In this document: piece by piece, positions 33,001 through 54,523 of the stretch | Layout: each line of letters opens with the position of its first letter | Numbering within the stretch: the stretch's first letter is position 1 | Assembly (NCBI RefSeq): GCF_004210375.1 | Contig: NC_134834.1 | Location: 146,787,009 to 146,851,008 of the forward strand | Length of the DNA: 64,000 bases | Direction: 5' to 3' | DNA from: Tachypleus tridentatus | Taxonomy: Eukaryota > Arthropoda > Merostomata > Xiphosura > Limulidae | The notes under the pieces: generated by a model | Database searches by the model: none | Told to the model about the DNA's origin: nothing | The model's input: only the letters and a program-made list of their open reading frames with translations | Position numbers and translations under genes: made by a program

Positions 33001-34371
33001 TTTCGTGACTACAATAGCTGGGAATGTTTTCAAGAGTTCAATTCAGTTTCTATATATTTTCTCTCTAATCTAATCAAGCTATAAAAGAAAAGAAAAAGAT
33101 TGGACACGGTGTAAGACAAACAGCTACTTTATTTCTCCATTAGAGACAAAACAAACATACAAACTTATTACAGGTAGGACTAATGTACAAGTAATTTTTT
33201 AAATTTTAAGAACTTTGAGTAAGAAATAAATCTGAAGTTCTGGTGTCATGTCTCGCTGGGGGCAACTGTCACCCACGTTCTTCACTTGGCCATCTAATAA
33301 GTTAAACTAGGCGAGTAATACCTAAGAAGAGTGGCCGATGACAATGTGTGTCTGGTATGAGAATAAGATCACAACATTCTATAATCAATTTAAATGCTTG
33401 TCTGTCCAAAACATTATAAGAATAAAAAAAATGACATTTTTTAAAAACAGAATAATAATTTAATCACGTCTCTAAGGTACCAAAGGGTGTCTTTAGGCTA
33501 TCTTTGTCCTCTGTGGCAACTTAGGGATTCCATTCAACCTCGGCAAATAGTTTGAGCTCTTTGAGTATTATGGAATGATCCACAAGTTAACAGGAGATTT
33601 AACAGAAAATGTAAAAGTAAACTTAAACTTTTTAGCCTTGGTTGAGTTGGAAGCAACAGTCTGAATACAGTGAAAATATTCTTTACTTAACACTTAAACT
33701 GTATTCAGATTGACGAGTTCACAATATGAAAGACAGCATCGTTACAGAATCATTAACTCTGAATTCTCCTAAAACCTGATAACAGGCTGATAAAAATCTA
33801 GTTAACACTCACATGTTAAACTTAGAAGAGTAATGAACTGGACCTTACATTCCAGAGAGAGTATAGCATCATATAAAAATTATATTGTGCCATCTACCTC
33901 AGTGTGGTTGCACTACCTAATCCGCCGTTGATGATTACTGTCAAAAGCAAAAGAGGTTATAACTCAAGGTATTGCCTGAACCACCAGTAGAAAAGATCTC
34001 TGTCTTCTTAGATAGCATACTTAACTTCACAGAAATCTTTGGGAGGAAAAGGAATATGTAATACTACAGGTGAAAGACTCGAAACAATAGATAAAAAGTG
34101 CAAAGGAAATGTTAAAACTATATACAATTACATATACACATAGAAATTTAATAAATCAGTCAGTAAGTAAAATAAATATTTATTTTTCCTTTGATTTGTG
34201 CATCAATGTTTGCTTCTTTCGTTGGCTTTTGGAGTTGGAAATTACTCTCTTCAGTACACTTTCAGAATGTGCTTTTCTTGAGGATACTTTAAACTTATAT
34301 CTTGAATATCAATGGACACAACTTGACAACACCGAAATAGAACTAATGATAAGCTCATATACTGTGTGTGT
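33001..34371. other. No gene recognised
   Basis: A ~1.4-kb stretch of more even base composition than its flanks. A minus-strand frame near 33.18-33.29 kb (DGQVKNVGDSCPQRDM) is short and unconvincing. TTTATT at 33128 could be a minus-strand poly(A) signal, so an untranslated transcript end is possible but unsupported. Confidence 0.3.
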
Positions 34372-34480
34372 GTTTTACTTATAGCAAAGCCACATTGGGC
34401 TATCTGTTGAATCCACCGAGGGGAATCGAACCACTGATTATTGCTTTGTAAATCCGTAGCCTTACCTCTGGCTTATATAC
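34372..34480 (-). repeat. Family C SINE
   Basis: AGCAAAGCCACATTGGGCTA tail side, GGGGAATCGAACCACTG B-box side; minus orientation. Confidence 0.6.
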
Positions 34481-34641
34481 TGGACTTTAACAGGATTATA
34501 CTGTGATTGACAGTTAGATATTAATAAACAGACTTTCAGAGCAAAATAATTTGATTATGTTTGATATATTGCTGTAACCTATTCTAACACTGGGTGGGTT
34601 CTTTTGTCTTAGAGTTAGTGGTTTTGTATGGTGTCTAAAAA

Positions 34642-34881
34642 TGTTTGTTTGATCTTTCTCGAAGCTACATTACAGTTATATGCATTAACCGTCCTTAACT
34701 TAGCAGTGATAGACTAGATGAAAGGCAGCTAGTCAACATCACTCACCACCACTCTTTTTCCAACAAACAATTGATTGACCATCACTTATAAAGCTCCAAC
34801 AGCAGAAAAGGCAAACATGTTTGGCGAACTTGCAACCTGAGATTGCAAGACTAGTGCTCTAAACACCAGACCATGCCAACC
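34642..34881 (-). repeat. Family A SINE, diverged
   Basis: Minus strand: GAAGCTACATTACAG tail remnant, CAGCTAGTCAACATCACTCA body, head ending CAGACCATGCCAAC. Confidence 0.75.
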
Positions 34882-35774
34882 GTGAAAAAAAGTTAGCGAG
34901 GAATGTGTGACACTTAATGAAGATACCTTCTTAATATACGACTTTATAAAGTAAAATACTACACTTTGCATTGCATACCATTTTAATTGTGCTGGATATT
35001 ACAAACTTTGTAATATCTATGTATGGCAAATGTTTCCAAGAAGAAAGTCAACAGACAAGAATTAGTGACTTACAAAAAGTAAAATAAATTAAAGAAATTA
35101 TGCAATAAATAAAACTTAATTCATTGGATACTTCATATAGTATGCATGATACAAATGATGGTCACAACTATTTGCTGAATGTTTTTAGCATGATTACGAT
35201 TGTTGTTTGCTTGTAACAACAGCAATGCTGCATCGAAAAAAGATACTGGAACTGATAAAAATAAACTTTGGGTGAATAAGAAAATAGGATTAAAAATAAA
35301 TTATCTTTTAAGCTAAGTTACCTGGCAATAATGATAATATAAATAGGTAGCTTATATTAGAAATATGAGTTATTATGATGGGGTCTTACTTTCACAAAAA
35401 ATATTCAAAAACTAAATGGGCTGTATTGATAATTATAATTGTTAATAATGTCTCAAAAGTAAATTCACTAAGCAAAATAAAGGCATTTAACGGTTTTGTT
35501 AATGGTGGAATAGGGTAGCTGAGAAAGGCAACTAACCACAACAAGAATAAATATAAGTTTGATAATCCAAAAAATGTTTGACAAGTATATCTGTGAAAAC
35601 AATAACCACTTGTAAAATAACTGACACTGTAAAAAAAATTAAAATAAGAAATAGTTCGATTACACAATATATATTTAATGGTTGTAAAATGTATAGAGTG
35701 TATTGATGTTCTATTGCAATACATATTTAATTTAACTATTTAAAAAGAAATACTCTGATTTTTTGACACACACA

Positions 35775-35880
35775 AATATTATGCCTGAATTCAAAAAGGG
35801 AGATAAAAGACAAACTAGTAATTATATACCAATAATTATATATCAAACATATATATAAAATAATAGAAAAATCAATATAG
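35775..35880 (+). pseudogene. LINE reverse-transcriptase fragment
   Basis: MPEFKKGDKRQTSNYIPI resembles the (V/I)P.FKKGD...NYRPISL motif at the start of LINE reverse transcriptases. The rest of the enzyme is not found downstream. Confidence 0.4.
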
Positions 35881-36339
35881 ACATTGAGATTCCGTTTTAA
35901 ACGTGTCTACCTATCAGTACCGTTTGCTTAAATTTCTAGAGTATGAAATCATCATGAACTTTCTAGGTATTTTAGGACGATTTCTATAAACTTTCTAGAT
36001 CTATTCTCATCGTCATGATTAGCAGTTCTCGCTGGAATGATGGTTGAACAATTCCACTGGTGGCCCTATCCTTAGTAAACTTGACAGAAATATTGGACTT
36101 TTCCGAAGGATGAAGTTCTTCTGCTGAAAACATTCCTCATTGAAGTCAGCCAATTAGCCATTCTCTCACTGATGTGCTTCTAAAGTTTAATGGATTCAAA
36201 TTATATTACCTACAAAAGACATTTCTTTAATTAAGTGCACATACCTCGCTTCAGTTTAATTTTCGTATTTTCGTTTCTTAGGGCATTTATAAACTGACAA
36301 CGTGCCAACGGATCCCACATTTCACATTGAGCATTCAGG

Positions 36340-36610
36340 TATCATCATCAGATAAACCTTTCTAAACCTTCTACAAGTTCAGCCCAAGACTCCTCTTTTT
36401 TCCATTTCAGAACGTTACTCTGGATACTTCTTCCTGGTATGCCATTCTGTACATTTTGAAAAGGGTAGCTACCAGTGTTTCATGGATGATAGCTCTCAAC
36501 TAGAAGGCGACCTAATCTCATTAAAGCTGGTTCTTTCAAATGGGCCACAAGATAAATAGCTTCTTGTTCATCCCTTCACTGGAGTCTGATATGTCTCATA
36601 CAGTAACGTT
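36340..36610 (-). pseudogene. Decayed retroelement gag-like fragment
   Basis: Minus-strand pieces RDEQEAIYLVAHLKEPALMR and SNVLKWKKEESWAELVEGLE recall the capsid region of Ty3/gypsy-type elements (pattern EKA.YL...L.G.A...L, then ...Es..eLa..ieRl). Two frame breaks separate them. No LTRs or pol are seen nearby. Only the family type is proposed. Confidence 0.4.
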
Positions 36611-38142
36611 CCATCATAGTCTATCAGTTCCTTAATTATATGATACTATTAAATTGAGAAGCTTAGTAAGGAAGTGTATTTAGTAGAGACATGCTTTATT
36701 ACTCCAGGAAAGTTCTTCGGTAGATGTCTGTGAAATATAAGTTGAATATTATGACTTCCAATGAGAATAGAGACAAAAATCTGATGGAAGAACCTTAAAT
36801 TAGACTAAAACTTCTTTGTTTTGGAAGAAATTATATGTTGCATGCAGATGGTGTTAAACTGATGACAAATAAAGCAGTCGTCTTGGCGCTAACTGATTAA
36901 AATCCAAATTAACATTACGATTTTATCTGCACAGTTAAAAGTGTAATACTAGAATGTTATCATTTAATACACCAAATAGTGAAATGGTTGGAGTTACTGG
37001 CAAAAGGTTCTAGTATGCTTTGGTAAAATGGATGCTAAAATTGGTAATAAAAATCATGGAGTTGAAATAATTATGGGCGTAACAGCAGTAGTTTCATTAG
37101 TTTTTGTTTGTTGTGTTTTGGCAGAAAATAATTTAATCATTACTAGAAGTGCATTCGAGCATAAATATGCAAATAAAAATAACTGAACATCACCAGACGA
37201 CGAAGTTAAAAAATAAAATTAATCATTTAGTTAACTTTGGTGAGCAAAAATAAATACTTTATTAAATGTTAAAAACTGTTGAAAAGATATTAGTAACAAC
37301 CACCAACTGATGTGTGCTCTTCTCCAAATCCATCTTAAATTAATAAAAAATAAGAAGGAAAAAATTGCAAGATTTAATATTTATAAATTACCACAAGAAT
37401 CTATAAAATAAAAAGAATTTATCGTGGAGTGTCAGAGTGTCGAAATAGGTTTGTAATATTAGAAAGCGTAAGTAATGATAATTAGACAGCACAGTTGAAG
37501 TTCAAGCACTTTGGCATGAAATGTATAAAACGTACAAAGAATTTGAAGACATTATCCTTGAATAAAGTGAATTCAGTAAAGCAGTAAAGAAAACCCTGGA
37601 TAACAGATAAAAATAGGAATTTATAGAACAGAGGATAATACAAAATAATATGTAAAGAGAAAAGATAAGAGCTCTCATCTATTAAGATATAAATGGGTCA
37701 AGTATTGTGACTTCCATCAAGAAGCTGAAAGACTAGCAAGGAGGAATAAATGAAAATATTGCGAAAATCTCGCTGCTAAAATCAGTCAGTAAGTGTTAGA
37801 GAGAATGGTATAAGTAATTAGAGAGAATGATGTAAATAATTAGAGAGAATGGTGTTAAGAAAAGATAAGGTCATTAATTATTCAAGGTGTCGCTGAAAAT
37901 AGAAGATAAATGAAGGATTCGCCAGTTAGAGATCATAATGAAGTATTGATAATAGGGACAGTATGGATTATTTTGAGTTAGAATAAGTACTTAAAAATAA
38001 ATTGGCTAAATAACGATGATGGAAGTATACAGCTCTTAGACATACTCTTACCACCAAATGAGCTGACTGTAGACTCAAATACAATTATCATTTAATAAAT
38101 ATAAAATGTAATCGGAAATCTAAAAACTGGAAGAATTGTAGT
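36611..38142 (+). other. AT/purine-rich sequence with possible LINE relics
   Basis: Short plus-strand stretches such as PWITDKNRN (near 37.6 kb) and PLRDHNEVLIIGTVW (near 37.93 kb) resemble the linker between endonuclease and reverse transcriptase in CR1/jockey LINEs. Heavily mutated; low confidence. GAGAGAATG-type units repeat at 37799-37853. Confidence 0.3.
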
Positions 38143-38145
38143 ACG

Positions 38146-38407
38146 GTTTTAATTCCGCGCAAAGCTACACGAGGGCTATCTGCGCTAGCCGTTCCTCATT
38201 TTTCAGTATAAGACTAGAGGGAAGGCAACTAGTCATTACCACCTATCGCCAACTCTTGGGCTACTCTTTTACCAACGAATAGTGGGATTGACCCTCACAT
38301 AATAAAGCTCCCACGGCTGAAAGGGCGAGCATGTTTGGTGCGAAAGAGATTCGAACCTGCGACCCTCGGATTATGAGTAGAGTATCTTAACCACCTGGCC
38401 ATGAAAC
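38146..38407 (-). repeat. Family A SINE
   Basis: Tail AATTCCGCGCAAAGCTACAC, full body, head ending CCACCTGGCCATG. Confidence 0.9.
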
Positions 38408-38648
38408 CTTATAGTTAGCACACATTTTCGCATAAGATAGCAATATTAGCTGCGTAATCTGAATCAACCAAATACTTATCATCAGTGATGTTATACCTCT
38501 TTGTTCATCCTGGACTGTTCTTGTCAATACATAATTCATCAAACACATAAACACTCTTGAAGAGCACTACTATTTACGTAAAAGCTTTCTCTTACTGTCT
38601 CATTAATTAACATGTGACATTTAGTTTCATGGTAACAAGAAATAGGTT

Positions 38649-39190
38649 ACTTGGTTTGTTTGTTTGTGTTGAAATTCACGCAAAGCTATGGCTATCTGCG
38701 CTAGCTGTCCCTAACTTAACTGTAGTTTGGTTTGTTTTGAATTTCGCACAAAGCTACACGAGGGGTATCTGCGTCAGCCGTTTCCAATTTAGCAGTGTAA
38801 GACTAGAGGGAAGGTAGATTATTTTCACCACCCACCACCAACTCTTGAGCTACTCTTTTACCAACGACTAGTGGGATTGGCTGAAACATTATAACGCCCC
38901 CACGGCTGGAAGGGCGAGCATCTTTGGTATGAAGGGGATTCGAACCCGCGACGCTCAGATTAGGACTCGAGTGCCTTAACCACCTGGTCATGCAAGGCCA
39001 ATTTAACAGTGATAGACTAGAGGAAAGGCAGCTAGTTATCACCACCATTCACCAACTTTTGAGCCATTCTTTTACTAATGAATAGTGCATTCTATGGCTG
39101 AGAGAGATGGCATGTTTGGTGAGACAAGGATTCGTACCCACGACCCTCAAATTGCGAGTAAAACAGTCTTACTACTCACCATGCCAGGCT
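38649..39190 (-). repeat. Family A SINE interrupted by another family A SINE
   Basis: The outer copy is in two pieces: 38649-38720 (tail to CCCTAACTTAAC) and 39000-39190 (AATTTAACAGTGATAGAC to the head ATGCCAGGC). The inner element separates them. Confidence 0.88.
38713..39007 (-). repeat. Inner family A SINE with 8-bp TSD
   Basis: Element 38721-38999, same orientation as its host. Flanked by AACTTAAC (38713-38720) and AATTTAAC (39000-39007). Confidence 0.85.
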
Positions 39191-39429
39191 GGTCACTTGA
39201 AACAGACCTTAATGAAATAATAAAATAGTCAGGACTGTGTAAATTTCAGACTTACTATCCATATCATGGTTCATCTATTTATTACGTTACGTCAATTAGG
39301 TTAATTTTTTTTACAGACCTAAAAAATGGACACAGTAATAAAAGTGTGCGAGTGAATCTTTTTTATGAAGTTGTTAACAAAATGCTATAAAAAACCCTTG
39401 GAGTTATATGTCATGTATGCATACAGCAA

Positions 39430-39720
39430 GTGAGAGAAGTGACACACCGATAACATTATGAATAAGTCCACATGGGAATGGACCAAATATGTAATGCGAC
39501 ACTGAAGAAGGGATGGTCGATCAAGCAGTTAAATGGAGACCTAATGGAACTCGAAGAAGAGACAAATTGAAACCAATATGGATTAGCAGTATGAGAAGGA
39601 AAGTCGAAGCTCAAGGGGATGATATCGTATATATGACTTGAGAGAATAAGATGCTCTAACCAAATTACTAGTAACCCTTCTGTGTCATTGAGCATGCAGG
39701 GTCTTAAGTAAGTAAGTGGT
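39430..39720 (+). pseudogene. LINE 3' end (RTE-like tail)
   Basis: The frame VKWRPNGTRRRDKLKPIW, then ISSMRRKVEAQGDD, resembles the C-terminus of RTE/CR1 LINE proteins (W.P.GkRrRGRPk..W...). It is followed by an AAGTAAGTAAGT simple tail. 5' part absent, as in ordinary LINE truncation. Confidence 0.5.
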
Positions 39721-40505
39721 AATAAATATAGACCAAGTAGGTTATTATATTATATGTTTAACATTAATAAACTGTGTTTTAGGTTGGGATTATTGGGTAT
39801 ATGCAAAAAAAAAAAAGTGACTGTTGTTTGGTTTGTATTCATCAGTTCTTTTACCAAATGTTTTATTATGTTATTGATTCATTTTTGCAGATCTCCAGTT
39901 TTCTCAGTGCAGTCTTTTTGTACTTCGATAATGTCTTACTATACTCCTTCAATGGTGCTGTAAAATGAAAGTTTAACTTATGTTCTATATTACTTTCATC
40001 AAAATAATCCCGCTTCTGACATAAGTATTATAATGTGATCTATCATAGGGCAGTATTGTTTGTTTGTGTGTGTTTTGTTTTTTCATTATTGAACAGAAAT
40101 AACACCAAGTTCAGGTCACGTAAAGATAATAAGTTAATTTATTTTCCTATGACTTTTGCTACCGTCTGTGTTCACTTTAACACCAATCATAGGCCTAAGT
40201 TCAAAACAATGTTTCAAAAGAAAGTCCGAAATTAATGGTACACCTAACATGCAAATCAATTTACATAATTTTTTGTCCATCAGTCGATTAACCTAAAAGA
40301 TGCTATAACTCAACTTTTACTGCTAACACTGATATGAAACGCTCACTAAATTCTCATTGTATCCTTTTTCACAAATCGATTTCTCATATTAATATTTTAC
40401 TTCTTTTCTCCAAATTCCGTAATATTTCGAGATTATGACATCATCATTAACTTTCTTGGTATTCTAAAACAACTTTGAAACATGCTTTTTCTTTCAGTCA
40501 TAGAG
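39721..40505. other. No gene recognised
   Basis: AT-rich. The segment at 40430-40490 (ACATCATCATTAACTTTCTT...) is similar to 35945-36010, a minor dispersed repeat of unknown type. Confidence 0.35.
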
Positions 40506-40665
40506 TGTTATAATGAACAGTCAATCCCACTCTTCGCTGGAAAAATGTAACTCAAGAGTGGGCAATGGGTGGTTTAACTATATGCTTTCTTTCGAGTTTA
40601 TTATTTCAAAATTATGGTTCGCTAGTGCAAATAACCCTTGTAGCTTAGCGCGAAATTCAATAAAT
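40506..40665 (+). repeat. Family A SINE fragment
   Basis: 5'-truncated and diverged: TTATAATGAACAGTCAATCC to AGCTTAGCGCGAAATTC, tail to tail with the next copy. Confidence 0.75.
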
Positions 40666-40668
40666 ATT

Positions 40669-40950
40669 TTGTTTGTTTGTTTGTTTTGGAATTTCGCACA
40701 AAACTACTCGAGGGCTATCTGTGCTAGCCGTCCCTAATTTAGTAGTGTAAGACTAGAGGAAAGGCAGCTAGTCATCACCACCCACCACCAACTCTTGGGC
40801 TACTCTTTTACCAACGAATAGTGGGATTGACCGTCACATTATAACGCCCCCACGGCTGGGAGGGCGAGCATGTTTGGCGCGACTCGGGCGCGAACCCGCG
40901 ACCCTCAGATTACGAAGTGCACGCCTTAACGAGCTAGGCCATGCCGGGCC
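40669..40950 (-). repeat. Full-length family A SINE
   Basis: Starts with (GTTT)n, GGAATTTCGCACAAAACTAC, intact body, head CTAGGCCATGCCGGGCC. One of the least diverged copies. Confidence 0.93.
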
Positions 40951-41210
40951 CGCAATAAATATATATATTTTTTTAAAATTAAATAAAATTTCTGATTCAA
41001 GCAATTATATAGTGTAAACTCTCCTTTCAACCATAATTTTTATAATAGTTTATTGAAAGAAAAAATACAGATAAAAACATATACACATGTCTAACGTTGG
41101 ACTCGTGCTACCACACGTAGTATTATCTACATATAAGCTAAGATACATTCAACTTTGTGAAGTAAGATGTTAGCTGTCTATCAAGTACTGATGTATTTGA
41201 TCTTCATTTC

Positions 41211-41943
41211 TTGTTTGTTCGTTTTTGAAAGCTATTCAAGCGCTATCTGCGCTAGCCGTCCCTAATTGAGCAGTGCAAGACTAGAGGGAAGGCAGTTAGT
41301 CATCACCACCCACCGCCAATTCTTGGGCTACTCTTTTAACAACGAATAGTGTGATTGATAGTTTGATTATAACGCTCCCACGGCTGAAAGGGCGAACATG
41401 TTTGGTACGACGGTGATTCGAACCCGCGACTCTCGAATTACGAGTCGAACGCCTTAACCAGGGGCGTAGGTTTTTTTACACCCAATGAAGGGGGATGATT
41501 TTTGCAACCACTTATGTGGACTGTTCAATTTGCAAATTGGTAATATCTGATTACGTGAACCTGAAAGCTGTCAACATACAGTCACAGAGTAATCTTGTTG
41601 CCACGATACTTGCATGTATACTTAGGCCTGCTGACTGATACTTACGAACTATCGCTTAGATCGAAAAGCTTAGAAGCACGCCTATATTAAAGATGTACAT
41701 TTGGCTACTGAAAAAGCCTACATCTAGGCCTAATTATGTAATTCGATTGGTAAAAACACGAGAATCACAAAAACAAACATACAATTTGTAGGCCTGTGAT
41801 GCAATAAAACAATTCAACAGACCAAACTGTAGGGGGGTGACTGTATGCACCATACCCCCCACCTGAAATGAAGGGGGGATATATCCCCCCCATTCCCCCA
41901 GTATCTACGCCCCTGGCCTTAACCCACTTGACTATCCCGGGCC
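41211..41943 (-). repeat. Family A SINE split by a MITE
   Basis: Main part 41211-41458; the last ~20 bp of the head (CACTTGACTATCCCGGGCC) reappears at 41924-41943 beyond the MITE. Confidence 0.9.
41451..41923 (+). mobile_element. 457-bp MITE with 8-bp TSD
   Basis: Element 41459-41915. Ends CAGGGGCGTAG... and ...CTACGCCCCTG form perfect 11-bp inverted repeats. The flanking octamer GCCTTAAC at 41451-41458 and 41916-41923 is an exact target duplication. 8-bp TSDs with CA...TG ends point to a non-autonomous hAT. G/C-tract-rich termini, no coding capacity. Confidence 0.93.
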
Positions 41944-50536
<8,593 letters not shown>

Positions 50537-52149
50537 AAACATTTGCTTTTCTTTTATGTTTTAGCTTTTGTTGGAGTTTTGTTCTGATGCGTCCATTTCA
50601 TAACTGTTAGCTCTTTTGTAAGTCAAGCAGTGTGAAGTCACCTTCTTCCCTTGTTTTTAAATTTCTAACTTTAGTTAGTAACTTAACATCCCCCAGTTTT
50701 ATCCAGTATTTTGATAATGAAGGTGATATGTATTAAAAAGCTGTGTGTAAACTGCCACTCCTGATGTTTAAACTTTCAACTAGAGTTCTGTCCTGTTTGG
50801 TATAAGGGGTAGTTAATGCAATCACAGTTGATGTAAGCTGTTGTTGATATGGTGTCTTGCTTGCAGCCTTACAGACTAAAGTTAGTTTACATATAAAACT
50901 CCAACCTCACGGTGATCCTTTCTCTTGTCCTGGATGATGACTGTTCTATGATTTAGCTTATATTTACTTATATTCTTACTTTTAATTCAAGGTTCAGTGT
51001 CTTGTGTAATTTGCTAATATCTTGCAGTAGGTTAGAGAAGTTCTCTATACCATTATTCTAGCTGTGTTAATATGATCCACCACTGGTACATAACTTTTGT
51101 ACAGTAATAAACATTTACTTCTTTCCAAACTACAATATTTATAAATGATACTGGTGACATTCTATGTGAACTGTGTGTAATTAGGCTTAGAAAGAATAAA
51201 GATTTGTTTCATTGGTTGCCTAGGATACTGTTGGGACATGGTACTTTAGGGCATTTGATGTTTTGAATAAGGTTATTTGTATACAGCCTTTTAAAATAAC
51301 TGTTTAAACACATTTTCAATCCAGAAGAAAATAGTATTGCTAATTCCCTTATATGTTAAAAAGAGAAATAGCCTAGTAATTTCTGACCTAATTAACCCTT
51401 GCAGCAAAATAAGTTTGTAATCACAGTAGTGGAAATAATATTGATACATGGATATAATTTTTCCAGAATTGAAACTTGAACTTTCTACAAGAATAAACAT
51501 TTTCAAGTTGACAATGTGTAATTAAAATAAACCACAATGATGAAGAAAGTACTGCCACAGCAGGGTGTTTGATTAGCTTAAATCTTCCCATAAAAACAAA
51601 GGTTAGGAAAAATATATATCTGAAAAGACCACTAAACAATAATGGAGATAAGTCTTTCATGGAAATATAGTTTACACTTTTCTCAAAACTTATATTTTTC
51701 ATATCCCCAGAGTAACCACTTTAGGAATGTAGCATCCATTGTAAGTTATTTACATCATAAGCAAGCAGTGTTTAAATGTGTGCATATTTTGTAATATTTT
51801 CTTCATAAAACAAAATTTCTTATAAAATTAAATGATGCTATTTAACTAAAATCTGTTCTGTCAGTGGATAGTTTATAAAATTACAATGTTAAGAGTGGAG
51901 GACAAATAGTTCATGGTGTTGCTTCATAAGCTAGAAAAAGTTTAAAATTGTTTTTTTGTTTTTTACACCTGGATGTTAATCAGTAGTGTTCTTTAGGGTC
52001 ATGTTTTGTTTTGCTTGTGACAGGTAATTGTAAACAAAAAGCTAATTTTTATTTTCACCAATGATATCTAAGTGAAAGTTATTGTTATGGAGTGTTGAAG
52101 TTTAATGCAAGTGTTTTGGAACTGTGTTAACATTTCAATGTTAAATAAA
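50537..52149 (+). other. Probable GABARAP 3' UTR
   Basis: T-rich sequence after the stop. AATAAA occurs at 51195-51200 and again at 52144-52149. Either could end the transcript, giving a UTR of about 0.7 or 1.6 kb. Inferred from motif positions only. Confidence 0.4.
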
Positions 52150-54372
52150 GTTATTTTATTGAAACAAGCTTAAAATTAAACTGTACAGTAACTACTATCA
52201 TAGTGAAAAGCATCTTGTACACTGACTAGACTAGTGTTTGTGGTGGACTCTTACAACATTTAGTTACTTCTTTATCCTTATCACCATAATACTGACTGAG
52301 AAACAAGAGTATAGGAAGTCTGATCAATTTAATACTATTGTTTAACAGAATGCTTAGCTTGTGTAATGAGTTATCACATGTAGAAAAGACTTGCACCTCA
52401 TGAGAGTTAAGTACAAGGATATATTTCCTGAAACAGAAAAAGTGGATTGAAAATTTTACTTTTTCTCAGAAGTAATTTTAAAGGAGTGGTCCTTCACTGT
52501 CCTTAATGTTAAAATAAACTTAGATGAAAGTAGGACCCAACATGGTGGACTTTCTGCTAATCTCTGATTTGTACTTTACAGCATGTAATTCTTGTAGATA
52601 ATTATGTAAGGGTAAGGGAAAAATTTTGCTATTGTAAAAGTTAATTTTATTCATTCTCTGTAGATTTAGTTGGAAGTATTAAGTGATCAGTTTTATTTGC
52701 AAGTATTTAAATATAAATAATAGGTTCTGTAAATACAAGATTAATTTCATCTAATCTGAAACTGATACCTAATTGAATGTTATTTCCTTGCTTAATTTGT
52801 GTTTTAGTAATGTTTATTTAAAACTGCAATAATACCTGTAGAAGATGGTATGTGTGAAAGTTAAGAAAATTAAGAGATCAGTTCTGCAGAACAAGATCGA
52901 TGGTCAGATCTAGCAATATAAATGTTTATCACAACTGATAAAAGGGCAAACTTGTACTGGAGCTTGTACAGGTGAAACTAAATTAAACTAATCAGCCTAC
53001 ATCAGAAAAAGATTTGGTAGTTGTCTGTAGAGGTACTGAGGACCTGTCAAAAGTTAGTGACATTCACATTAAATAACCAATGTGGTACCTTTCACTACTC
53101 TTCAGCATTACTTATCCAGTTCTTGCAACTGTCAATTTCTATGTCACTTCCCTCTTTAATTGAATGTTTGAAAACAGTGACATTTGCTAATAGTTTATGG
53201 TAGTGCAAGTTATGCATTTATAGTGAAATTGTAGATAATTCCTTCAAAAAGGCCTAGGATTGTGAGGAATACATTTTCTGGCTGTGGAACTGATTGTTTT
53301 ACAAAGTGTCACTGCCTTGAAATATACCATGATAAACAGTTGGTACAAAAATGTTTTAATCTATAACTAGTTTTCCTTGTCTAAAATGAACATACAAGAA
53401 CTTATCTTCAAGAGTTGGTATTGTATTTTTTCTTATAGCCTAGTCTATGGTATTGTACAATTTACACTTTTTGGGGTGAAAATATATTTAAACAGTTTTA
53501 ACTTGAGTGAAAGTTAAGGATTTGTAAATTCATGTAGTTATACTACACTGGAACTAGAGATTTTAAAATTTGCCAAAATTATTTGGTAGTTATTTCTGTT
53601 AAGATTACAATAAAATGATAGGCTGAAAATTCCTTGAATCCTGAAATTGTCAAATGTGCAGAAAATACAATTAATCTTAGTTAAACATAATGGCTGAAAG
53701 ATGCATATTTTAAGTTTCTATTTACAGTGGTAGGTTTACAAAAACTGAACATTTCCACATTACTGTGCAGAAATGTCACCTTTAGGCATTTTCACTGGTG
53801 AAACATCCAATGTTATATATACATGTAGCAATGTTAAATATATTGCTTGCTAAATGAAGAACACTCACACAAATTAACAGTAATTAATTTTCAGATGTAT
53901 TGTGTTCCTCCTAGTTTAAGTTGATACTTCTGAATCTTAAAAATTCATGGAAAGTCATCATGTGGTAGGCAAGCTAAAAGGAGTTCAGTGTGTGCACACT
54001 ACAATAGAATACTTAACTCCTTTTGCTTTGCCAAATCAGTTTGCTCTGAAGTGATTAGTTACTTACAGTGCATATATTGTAAATATCAAATAGAGTTTAA
54101 CAATCTTGAGCCTACTATAGGGATTTCTCAGAATGCCCAGTCTTAAACTAAGATGGATGTAGAGAGTATTGAATAACCTGAAATGAGAGTTTTGTCTACA
54201 TGCTATACAGTTTATTTAAATGTGAATTATTCATATACACTAAGTTGCTACTAGAGCTGCTATTACAGGGAATCCTACATGTTTATACCTTGCACGTTAA
54301 ACCCCAAAGCAGAACAAGTTCTCATAGTAAATGAAATTTTATAGAAAAACTTTTCAATCTGTGTAATATATC
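52150..54372. other. Convergent intergenic region
   Basis: Between the 3' ends of GABARAP (plus) and the LIM gene (minus). Unique-looking, AT-rich and free of SINE copies, unlike the first 42 kb. Confidence 0.45.
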
Positions 54373-54378
54373 TTTATT
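54373..54378 (-). terminator. Candidate poly(A) signal of the LIM gene
   Basis: AATAAA on the minus strand, about 146 nt past the stop codon at 54524. Confidence 0.4.
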
Positions 54379-54523
54379 CACAAAACTTATTGCTAATACA
54401 ATAACATTTTCAAAATAATCTTAAACATTTTGAACCTGCATTTATTTTCACAAGCCATATTTGAAGTTTTTGGATAACATTTAATAACATAGTAGTGGAC
54501 TAAGATTGTGTACCAAAAATGGG

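Noticed and set aside
37000-38100. Intact LINE
   Set aside because: Only short, frame-broken hints of the endonuclease/RT linker are visible; reported as low-confidence relics rather than an element.
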